Source: Flavobacterium yafengii (GTDB lineage: Bacteria > Bacteroidota > Bacteroidia > Flavobacteriales > Flavobacteriaceae). Taken from it: a DNA stretch of 64,000 bases. Below the pieces are notes generated by a model. It was given only the letters and a program-made list of their open reading frames with translations. It searched no databases and was not told the DNA's origin. The stretch's first letter is position 1; each line of letters opens with the position of its first letter. This document shows positions 28,229-35,339 of this stretch, piece after piece. The position numbers and the translations under genes are program-made. The stretch is from positions 1-64,000 of the forward strand of contig NZ_JASCRY010000003.1 of assembly GCF_030010375.1 (NCBI RefSeq), given 5' to 3'.

Positions 28229-28464
28229 TATATTTAATGCATCATTTTTGGATGCCGTTTGTCATTTTAAGAATAACCCAATTGCTAATCATCAAAAATT
28301 TATTGACTAAACACAATACTTATTTTGCAACACATTTATATTATTTATGATATTATCATTAATAAAAACAAATTTTAATTACACAAAACATAATTATTAA
28401 CTCTTTTTTATATTGATATGCAAATATTAAAATTATTCGAGATGAAAAATTGTTCTTTTAAATC

Positions 28465-28478
28465 AAAAACAGGACAAA
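28465..28478 (+). promoter_or_regulatory. 14-bp motif shared with the catB upstream region
   Basis: AAAAACAGGACAAA, identical and in the same orientation as 22781-22794, lies 383 bp upstream of the BenK-like gene. It is a candidate binding site for a common regulator of uptake and catabolism. Confidence 0.45.
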
Positions 28479-28565
28479 TCAACTGTTTCATAGAAACTGA
28501 TACTAAAATAGAAGTTTGTAAATCAGACTTATAAGTATAGTCTTACTACTGAATGCAAATAAATT

Positions 28566-28760
28566 TATTTTTGACAGAATGATTAATAATTTAAGTATAC
28601 CCAACTGGTATATTGATTTTTATGGATACTGTCCGGGCAGGCTATTCAATACAAGTCCACAGGAATCAGTCCATAAAACAAACCCTAAAACGAGCTTCCT
28701 ATGGTCGCTGTTTTAGGGTTTGTTTTATAAAAAGCCTTCTTCCTTTGCGGGCTTTTCTTT
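28566..28760 (+). ncRNA. Candidate structured leader or small RNA with tandem terminators
   Basis: A TAnnTTTG-type box (TATTTTTG, 28566-28573) is followed by TTTTATGGA (28618-28626), which can pair with TCCATAAAA (28670-28678). That second arm overlaps the left arm of a perfect 19-bp hairpin, ATAAAACAAACCCTAAAAC (28673-28691) with its complement at 28710-28728. A second hairpin, AAAAGCC/GGCTTTT (28730-28756), follows with a T-rich tail. The two pairings exclude each other, as in attenuators. A 45-codon frame (28579-28716) also runs through it. The next gene starts at 28851. No known riboswitch class was recognised. The rest of 28229-28565 is AT-rich without a gene. Confidence 0.4.
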
Positions 28761-28850
28761 ACTATCCTTGACAGAGAACCTGCATTCCATAACAATCAAA
28801 TTACTACACAACTCAAATGCTCAACCAATAAAAAATAGTATCTTTAAAAT

Positions 28851-29993
28851 ATGAAAAAGCATCACACTATTATTATTGCAGGAGCCGGTGGAATCGCAGA
28901 AGCTGTTGGTTTATTACTGATGGAATGGAGCGAAGTTGCTCCTACTCTTTTTATTGGTGACAGAACCCATTCAAAAGCAAAAAAAGTAGCCCATTGGATT
29001 CAAGAAGGAACTACGAAATCAGGATTTATTCAAGATTTTCATCTTGCTGAAAATGGATTAACAGATGAAATGAAAGCAATATTGCTTCAAGGAGATATCA
29101 TTTTAGATTGCCTACCGGGTAGCCAAGCACCCAGAATAGCCCAGTTTGCTAAAGATTTCAATCTGCATTACGCAAATCTTACAGAATATGTTGTAGAGAC
29201 TGAAGAAATAATAACATTGGCAAAAGAAGCCAAAACGGGTTTTATACTTCAAACGGGTTTAGCTCCAGGGTATATTGATTTACTCGCCAATGGACTTTTT
29301 CAACAGTTTTGCATAGATTTTGAAGTAGATAAAGTAGATAAACTGGAATTTAAAGTTGGAGCATTGACCAATCATGCAGTTGCTCCACATTATTACGGAT
29401 TTACCTGGAGCCCTGTGGGTGTAGCTACAGAATATCTGGAAGAAACTATAGTATTAAGGGATTTTAAAAAAACGACTCTACCATCACTGTCAGAAAGAAC
29501 GACTATTATTATTGATGGTATTGCTTATGAAGAGGATCTTACTTCAGGCGGTGCAGCAGATTTGCCTGACGCATTATTAGGAAAGGTGCGTTCCCTTGAT
29601 TACAAAACCTTACGTCATCCTGGGCATTATACTTGGATACAAGAGCAAGTTGCTAATTTAGAACATACAACTGACGCAATTAAAGGCTTACAAGAAAAAA
29701 TGGAAGCCATTATCCCTCACATTGAAGACGACAAAATTATTTTATATGCAGCTGTAGAAGGAAAAGATGCTACAGGTATTTTGCGCAGACGAGAGATTGC
29801 AAAATGTATACTTCCTCAAAAAGTGGGAAAACATCAATTAAGAGCTATCCAAACAACTACCGCAGCACCACTGGCACAAGCAGCTCAACTATTACTCGAA
29901 ACACCGCTTAGCGGAGTTGTATTACAAAGCCAAATTGATCCAATACAATTTTTAAATGGGAATTATATATTAAACGTTTACGGGAAAATATAA
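28851..29993 (+). CDS. Saccharopine dehydrogenase-family oxidoreductase
   Basis: 380 residues. A Rossmann nucleotide site lies at the N-terminus (IIIAGAGGIAEAVG, 7-20), with DCLPG near 87. Conserved stretches are ANLTEYV, GFILQTGLAPGYIDLLANGL and, in the C-terminal domain, TSGGAADLPDALLGKV and LRHPGHYTWI, all seen in bacterial saccharopine dehydrogenase (LYS9-like) proteins. It probably acts in lysine-type or another imino-acid oxidoreduction; the exact substrate is unknown. It stands alone, and a hairpin-rich leader precedes it. Confidence 0.85.
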   Translation: MKKHHTIIIAGAGGIAEAVGLLLMEWSEVAPTLFIGDRTHSKAKKVAHWIQEGTTKSGFIQDFHLAENGLTDEMKAILLQGDIILDCLPGSQAPRIAQFAKDFNLHYANLTEYVVETEEIITLAKEAKTGFILQTGLAPGYIDLLANGLFQQFCIDFEVDKVDKLEFKVGALTNHAVAPHYYGFTWSPVGVATEYLEETIVLRDFKKTTLPSLSERTTIIIDGIAYEEDLTSGGAADLPDALLGKVRSLDYKTLRHPGHYTWIQEQVANLEHTTDAIKGLQEKMEAIIPHIEDDKIILYAAVEGKDATGILRRREIAKCILPQKVGKHQLRAIQTTTAAPLAQAAQLLLETPLSGVVLQSQIDPIQFLNGNYILNVYGKI

Positions 29994-30127
29994 ACACGGT
30001 ATTAATAATATCTTGAGTATTAAAGTTACTCCTCTCAAAGCCCAAGATTCGTAATATACTTAGCAATTCAAACTAAGTTTAGACTTACTAAACTTCAAAC
30101 TGCCAGCATAAAGCATAAATAGAACCT

Positions 30128-30688
30128 ATGGAAAAACAATATTCTGTTGCGATATATCCTTCGGAGGCAATTATTGCTTTAGTTAAGTCGATGAAAGATC
30201 AATTAGCGCAGGAAGTGGATTGGTTTCACAGTAAAAATTCGACAGGACATATTACCATTTGTGAATTCGAAGCGAGTGCTAAACAAATTGAAATCATTAA
30301 AAATCAATTGAGTAAATTATGTGATACATTGGAACCTGTAGAAATTTGTTTAAATAAATTTGGTTCCTATCCCAATGGAGCTTTTTTTATTTCGCCAAAC
30401 GAGGATTCTAAAAACCGTTTAAAACCCATAATGAAACGAATTCATGAATCGCTTCATATTCAAAATATGAAAAAAAGTAATGATCCGCATCTTTCTATTG
30501 CACGAAGATTAACTCCGGAAAATCTCGAAAGAGCTAAAGCTTTATTTGCTTCAATAGACGTAGCTTTTTTGTGTGACAGTATAGTTTTGCGAAAATTTGA
30601 TGATACTATAAAACAGTTTGTTGTAACTGATTCCTTTAAATTCAACAACAATCCAAAAACAGAAGGCATACAGGGAACCCTTTTTTAG
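30128..30688 (+). CDS. 2H phosphoesterase / 2'-5' RNA ligase-like protein
   Basis: 186 residues with the two H-x-T/S motifs of the 2H superfamily: His41-Ile-Thr43 (STGHITICEFEA) and His121-Leu-Ser123 (NDPHLSIARR). The spacing of 80 residues is normal for ThpR/LigT-like enzymes. The family acts on cyclic or 2'-5' linked RNA ends. It ends 3 bp from the stop of the convergent oxygenase gene. Confidence 0.85.
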   Translation: MEKQYSVAIYPSEAIIALVKSMKDQLAQEVDWFHSKNSTGHITICEFEASAKQIEIIKNQLSKLCDTLEPVEICLNKFGSYPNGAFFISPNEDSKNRLKPIMKRIHESLHIQNMKKSNDPHLSIARRLTPENLERAKALFASIDVAFLCDSIVLRKFDDTIKQFVVTDSFKFNNNPKTEGIQGTLF

Positions 30689-30691
30689 GAA

Positions 30692-31285
30692 TTAATCACT
30701 CTTCAGCCATCCGGTAATGCTCATTCTGGTATTTTGGGTTACCAAAACCTCGTGAACTAATTCATCACTCTTGAAGAAAACAGTTTTACCCTGAGTGGGC
30801 GAAATTTTCTGATTATTATCCAATTGATGAATGAGTAATTCGCCACCGTCACTTTCTTGCCAATTGCTGTTTAAATAACTAATCATGGAGTATTTTCGAC
30901 TGGGATTATTTTTGAACTGATCCAAATGTTTTAGATAAAAATCACCCGATTCATACAGCGAATAATGAAATTCATAACCTGTTATTCCGGTATAACAACT
31001 TTGATTCAGATAAAGAATAAATGCTTCTATTTGAGCAAAGAATTCATTTTCGAATGCATTGTTGTGTTTTTTATCCAACCAATAAATGGAATCGCTTCGT
31101 ATCGCGCCATCATAAGAAACTTTCTCTGAGTTACCAATTCCAGCTTCCATCAAAAGGCTTTTTTGATTCAAAGAAATCAAATTTTGTTTTAGATTATTGG
31201 CCAAATCGGTACTCAAAAAATGTTCGGATATGCCTACCTTATTTTCAATATAAGTAGCAATCAAAGCCTCAAAGCTATTTTCCAT
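30692..31285 (-). CDS. 2-oxoglutarate/Fe(II)-dependent oxygenase
   Basis: 197 residues. The iron triad is visible as His120-x-Asp122 (YLKHLDQF) and His178 (ELVHEVLVT), with the 2-oxoglutarate-binding Arg187 (TRMSITGWL). The pattern G-x-FY-x-x-H-x-D ... YLN-x-x-W ... GGEL is that of prolyl-4-hydroxylase-like proteins (SM-20/PHD type) in bacteria. The target could be a protein proline or an RNA-associated factor; it cannot be told. Confidence 0.85.
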   Translation of the reverse strand: MENSFEALIATYIENKVGISEHFLSTDLANNLKQNLISLNQKSLLMEAGIGNSEKVSYDGAIRSDSIYWLDKKHNNAFENEFFAQIEAFILYLNQSCYTGITGYEFHYSLYESGDFYLKHLDQFKNNPSRKYSMISYLNSNWQESDGGELLIHQLDNNQKISPTQGKTVFFKSDELVHEVLVTQNTRMSITGWLKSD

Positions 31286-31417
31286 GTCAGTTTTTTGTTG
31301 ACTGCTTAGACAGCCAACGGGACAAGGTAGACTAATAAAAACCGTTAGAGACTGATTATAAAATAAATAAAATTATTAATTTATAATTCCCCATTTTTAT
31401 TGCAATAATCAACAAGA

Positions 31418-31451
31418 AAAAAGGGTTTAGAAATCAATCTAAACCCTTTTT
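31418..31451 (-). terminator. Strong terminator of the AAA/VWA operon
   Basis: A perfect 14-bp stem, AAAAAGGGTTTAGA (31418-31431) with TCTAAACCCTTTTT (31438-31451), has a six-base loop and T-rich tails on both strands. It lies just past the stop codon of the AAA ATPase gene. Confidence 0.9.
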
Positions 31452-31456
31452 GTTAT

Positions 31457-32938
31457 TTATAATTTACTGATAAAGCTACCGTAAATATCCTTGAACTGAT
31501 AACCCTCAGAGAATCGGTCTTTGCTCAGTTTTTTGTATTCTACCAATCCCCAAAGAATAAATTCTTTCATGAAAAATTTATCTTCTTTTTCCAGTTGCGG
31601 TTGGTATTTCTTGATTAAAACTTCAAGAGGCACAATACTTCCCAGGATTCTTTCATATTCTCCATCGGAACAATCATCTAATAATTCGAAACCACTTTCG
31701 GCAAAAAACCATTCAATGATATCCGTATAAGGCGTTTTCTCGTCTTGTTTTTCCAGTTTTTCAATTTTTGGAAAATAAGCCGGAAAGAAAGTATGAATTG
31801 CATCACCTAGTAAATGCTGCGCCACAGCAGCAGCTCCCTCCTGCTCTCCTTCATAAACTAATTCGACTTTTCCGGTAATTGCTGGAATAATTCCCATAAA
31901 ATCGGAAAGACGTAAAGTTGTTTTATCTTCTCCAGACTTCAATGCCCTTCTTTCTGCTGTACTTAATAAATTCTCTAATGCGGTAATACTCAATCTGGCA
32001 CTCACACCACTTTTATTATCAATATATTCGCTTTCTCTTGCTTCAAAACTGATTTGTTCTAATAAATCCCTTGCCAAAGAAGGCACATAAACCATATCGC
32101 TTTGTGCTGTATCCAATTTTGCTTCCTGTTCTGTAATGGTTCTAGCAATTTTAATGGTTTCCGGGTAATGCGTCAAGATTTGAGAACCAATTCTATCTTT
32201 TAATGGTGTTACAATACTGCCACGATTCGTATAATCCTCTGGGTTTGCCGTGAAAACAAATTGCATATCGAGTGGCATTCGCAACTTAAATCCACGAATT
32301 TGAATATCGCCTTCCTGTAGAATATTAAACAATGCTACTTGAATTCTCGCTTGTAAATCAGGTAATTCGTTAATAACAAAAATACAACGATTCGCTCTTG
32401 GAATCATCCCAAAATGTATCACGCGATCATCTGCATAGGAAAGTTTTAGATTGGCTGCTTTTATTGGATCGACATCTCCAATCAAATCAGCAACGGTAAC
32501 ATCTGGTGTGGCCAGTTTTTCGAAAAAACGGTCGCTTCTGTGCAACCATGAAATTGGAGTTTCGTCGCCTTTAGTTTCAATGATGTCTTTGGCAAAACGG
32601 GAAATCGGTTGCAAAGGATCGTCATTAATTTCTGAACCAGTCACAAACGGAATGTATTCATCTAACAATTCGATCATTTTACGCGCTAATCTGGTTTTGG
32701 CTTGACCACGAAGACCTAATAAATTAATATTATGTCTAGATAAAATTGCTCGTTCCAATTCAGGAATTACGGTATTTTCAAAACCATGAACCCCCTCAAA
32801 TGTTGGCTTTCCCGATTTAATTTTTTCTCTAAGATTAGAACGCAACTCATCTTTAATGCTTTTGCTTTCGTAACCTGATTTTTTTAATTCTCCTAGTGTT
32901 TTTATATTTCCTATTTTCATGTGTGAATTGTCTTTCAT
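31457..32938 (-). CDS. MoxR/Mg-chelatase-like AAA+ ATPase
   Basis: 493 residues. Walker A is GLRGQAKT (75-82, Lys81). The Walker B region IFVINE (186-191) has Asn before the catalytic Glu191 instead of the usual Asp. A long insert between them contains TVADLIGDVDPIKA, as in ChlI/BchI and MoxR relatives, and sensor FVFTANPEDYTNRG follows. About 200 further residues form the lid and a helical tail. It lies 23 bp after a von Willebrand A domain gene, the classic AAA-VWA pairing used for metal insertion or protein-complex remodelling. The client is unknown. Confidence 0.88.
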   Translation of the reverse strand: MKDNSHMKIGNIKTLGELKKSGYESKSIKDELRSNLREKIKSGKPTFEGVHGFENTVIPELERAILSRHNINLLGLRGQAKTRLARKMIELLDEYIPFVTGSEINDDPLQPISRFAKDIIETKGDETPISWLHRSDRFFEKLATPDVTVADLIGDVDPIKAANLKLSYADDRVIHFGMIPRANRCIFVINELPDLQARIQVALFNILQEGDIQIRGFKLRMPLDMQFVFTANPEDYTNRGSIVTPLKDRIGSQILTHYPETIKIARTITEQEAKLDTAQSDMVYVPSLARDLLEQISFEARESEYIDNKSGVSARLSITALENLLSTAERRALKSGEDKTTLRLSDFMGIIPAITGKVELVYEGEQEGAAAVAQHLLGDAIHTFFPAYFPKIEKLEKQDEKTPYTDIIEWFFAESGFELLDDCSDGEYERILGSIVPLEVLIKKYQPQLEKEDKFFMKEFILWGLVEYKKLSKDRFSEGYQFKDIYGSFISKL

Positions 32939-32961
32939 CTTGTTTCTTTTCTCTAATCCTT

Positions 32962-34080
32962 TTATTTTATTCTCTTCTTACGATTGGTTTCATAATCTTC
33001 AAAAATCATTTCGCCCAAACCTTTTAATCCAGTGTAAAATGCTTTTCCTTGATTGGCTTCGGTAAAACGATTGACAAATTGCTGTAAATACGGATCATTG
33101 GCAATCATAAAAGTGGTTATTGGAATATGTAATTTTCGAGCCTGTTGTGCCTGGTTGTAGCATTTATCAACAATATATTCATCGAGACCATTACTGTTCA
33201 TATAATAGGAACCGTCTTTTTCCCGAACACAACTTGGTTTTCCATCGGTTATCATGAAAATTTGTTTGTTGGTATTTCGTTTTCTGCGCAGAATATCCAT
33301 GGCTAATTGTAAACCTGCAACCGTATTGGTATGAAAAGGCCCGACTTTTAGATACGGCAAATCCCGGATTGCAATCGTCCAGGCATCATTTCCAAAAACC
33401 AGAATATCTAAAGTATCTTTTGGGTAACGTGTCGTAATCAATTCAGCAAGAGCCATTGCTACTTTTTTAGCTGGTGTAATTCGGTCTTCACCATACAAAA
33501 TCATACTGTGGCTGATGTCAATCATCAAAACCGTACTCATTTGGGATTTATACTGTGTTTCTTCAACAACCAAATCATTTTCGGTCAGCATAAAAGCATC
33601 AACACCATTATTGATTTGGGCGTTGCGCAAGCTTTCGGTCAAAGAGATTCGTTCGAGTCCGTCACCAAAATGAAATTCCCGAAATTCCCCGGTATGTTCA
33701 TCTCCATTTCCGGAATGTTTGGTTTTGTGATTCCCGCTTCCGGAACGTTTTAGATTACCAAAAATATTGTCTAAAGCTTGTTGTCGAATGGCGCGTTCTG
33801 TTTTGGCAGTAATTCCAATTCCTGAAGTTCCATCGTCCTTGAGTTCATCGCGGATGTAGCCTTTTTTCTTTAAATCTTCTATAAAATCATCGATTGTATA
33901 GTGTTCATCGGTGAGTTTATATTCTTTATCTAATTCTCGCAACCAATCGATTGCTTCATCAAAATCTCCTGAAGTATGTGTAATTAATTCTTTGAAAATA
34001 CCAAAGAGCTTATCAAACGGAGACTGAAATGGCGCTTCATATTGCTTGAAATAAAATCCTTTTTTATTGTCATTTTTCAT
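32962..34080 (-). CDS. VWA-domain partner of the AAA+ ATPase
   Basis: 372 residues. The N-terminal 170 are helical and charged, including a Gly/His-rich stretch near 112-132 (GSGNHKTKHSGNGDEH). The VWA domain (about 183-360) has the MIDAS motif DISHS (Asp188, Ser190, Ser192) and further motifs LDILVFGND and FMITDGKPS. It should dock the ATPase encoded next to it through the metal site, as BchD/CoxE-like proteins do. Promoter sequence upstream is AT-rich and not distinctive. Confidence 0.88.
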   Translation of the reverse strand: MKNDNKKGFYFKQYEAPFQSPFDKLFGIFKELITHTSGDFDEAIDWLRELDKEYKLTDEHYTIDDFIEDLKKKGYIRDELKDDGTSGIGITAKTERAIRQQALDNIFGNLKRSGSGNHKTKHSGNGDEHTGEFREFHFGDGLERISLTESLRNAQINNGVDAFMLTENDLVVEETQYKSQMSTVLMIDISHSMILYGEDRITPAKKVAMALAELITTRYPKDTLDILVFGNDAWTIAIRDLPYLKVGPFHTNTVAGLQLAMDILRRKRNTNKQIFMITDGKPSCVREKDGSYYMNSNGLDEYIVDKCYNQAQQARKLHIPITTFMIANDPYLQQFVNRFTEANQGKAFYTGLKGLGEMIFEDYETNRKKRIK

Positions 34081-34187
34081 AGACTTTAAAATTACATCAT
34101 TTTAAAATGTTGTCTATACAAACGTTTACTAATTTTTAGTTAAAAACATTGAAAGGATAAAAAGGAAGTCCTTAATCCGAAGATAAG

Positions 34188-34571
34188 CTAATTAAAAAAT
34201 TGTCCATCGACGTAAAACCAACTTCCATTTTCGAGTTTGAAAGTAGATCGTTCATGATGAATTTGTTTTTGAAGTTTATTGTCTAAAAAATAGGCTTTGA
34301 ACTCTACAGTATTCTCTGTAGCGGTTACAATTTCTAATTTAAGCCATTGATTTGAAGTCGCCCAATCTAGAATTTCAGATTTCGAATAGTATTTTCTCTC
34401 TGAAATATGGGTTGTTGCCAATAAATATTCCGCGGAATGAGTCACATAAGCTGAATAACGGGAACGCATTAATTCTAAGGCTGTTGCTGGATTTTCAGTT
34501 CCTTTAATAAATGGTTCGCAACATTCATTAAAGTTTTTTTGAGAACCACAATGGCATTTTATTTTTGTCAT
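34188..34571 (-). CDS. YchJ-family SEC-C zinc-binding protein
   Basis: 127 residues. The N-terminal SEC-C motif is CHCGSQKNFNECC (Cys6, Cys8, Cys17, Cys18), followed by P-F-I-KG-xx-P-ATALELMRSRYSAYV, the UPF0225/YchJ signature. A C-terminal NTF2-like domain contains VEFKAYF and HERSTFKLENGSWFYVDG. Function is unknown in the family; the SEC-C element binds zinc and often contacts ribosome or translocase components. Confidence 0.9.
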   Translation of the reverse strand: MTKIKCHCGSQKNFNECCEPFIKGTENPATALELMRSRYSAYVTHSAEYLLATTHISERKYYSKSEILDWATSNQWLKLEIVTATENTVEFKAYFLDNKLQKQIHHERSTFKLENGSWFYVDGQFFN

Positions 34572-34600
34572 TTTATATAAAAACTATTGAAGTCTACACA

Positions 34601-34831
34601 TTACAATTGTCCGTCTAATGCAATTATTTTTTGTTGCAATTGATTCAATAATACTTGATACTTACTAATTTCGACTAGATCGTCATCTTCTTCTGCAAAG
34701 TCAAGCAATTCATCTAAATCTTCGCTAACTTCAACTAATTTATTATTTGCCTCTTTACCATTCTTACTGGCAATCAAATCAATTATTTCCTGAACACCTT
34801 TTTTTAGATCCGTAAATTTATTGTTTTCCAT
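34601..34831 (-). CDS. Small acidic helical protein of unknown function
   Basis: 76 residues, strongly acidic in the middle (EVSEDLDELLDFAEEDDDLVEI) and predicted all-helical; no family recognised. It is 29 bp upstream of the YchJ-like gene and starts 2 bp after a 50-codon gene for a very basic helical peptide. The acidic/basic pair may interact. Confidence 0.6.
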   Translation of the reverse strand: MENNKFTDLKKGVQEIIDLIASKNGKEANNKLVEVSEDLDELLDFAEEDDDLVEISKYQVLLNQLQQKIIALDGQL

Positions 34832-34833
34832 CT

Positions 34834-34986
34834 TTAATTATTTTCTAAATCCTTACTCTCGTTAAACTTTTGGGTAATTTGTTTTAATTTTTCTTTACGC
34901 AGTATTTCAGCTTGTTTTACTTTATCCTGAGCTTTGTGCAACTTGTCGTTGTGCTTTTTAATATTCCTTTCGTTATTTCTACCCAT
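34834..34986 (-). CDS. Small basic helical peptide, 50 residues
   Basis: An ATG at 34986 opens a 50-codon frame (MGRNNERNIKKHNDKLHKAQ ... EILRKEKLKQITQKF) that ends 2 bp before the acidic 76-residue gene. It is about one third Lys/Arg and would form a continuous amphipathic or coiled helix. Tight spacing with the next gene supports translation. No family recognised. Confidence 0.5.
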   Translation of the reverse strand: MGRNNERNIKKHNDKLHKAQDKVKQAEILRKEKLKQITQKFNESKDLENN

Positions 34987-35339
34987 GTCATTTATTTTTA
35001 ATCAACTACCTTATTTGAGAACTCCTGCAAAGTTCGGGTTATTTATTCAAATTTAAATTATTTTTAATTGGAGAGTTTAACATTTTAAAAATAGTCGATT
35101 TAATTCTCAACCGTATTTACCCTGATTATTTCTATTTTTTTCAACACGTTTTTATACTTTTTTTTACAAATTTTAGTTTTTATATAATTATTGAGGCTTC
35201 AATGAATATGATTAATCATATAAAATATTTTAACAGGCTAAAAATTAATAATTTAACTATAATTCTAAAATATTATGCAGTTATGTTATTTTTATATACA
35301 TTTATTTAATAAAAAATTGAGTTTTCTCAATCCTTCCAA
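34987..35339. other. AT-rich divergent intergenic region
   Basis: About 350 bp between divergent genes, very AT-rich, with no coding signal. It must hold promoters for the minus-strand small genes and the plus-strand histidine kinase. A small inverted repeat TTGAG/CTCAA (about 35318-35331) lies just before the kinase start. Nothing else stands out. Confidence 0.5.

Noticed and set aside
28673..28728. Integron attC site or insertion-sequence end
   Set aside because: The hairpin is a plain perfect stem without the core sites or any integrase or transposase nearby.
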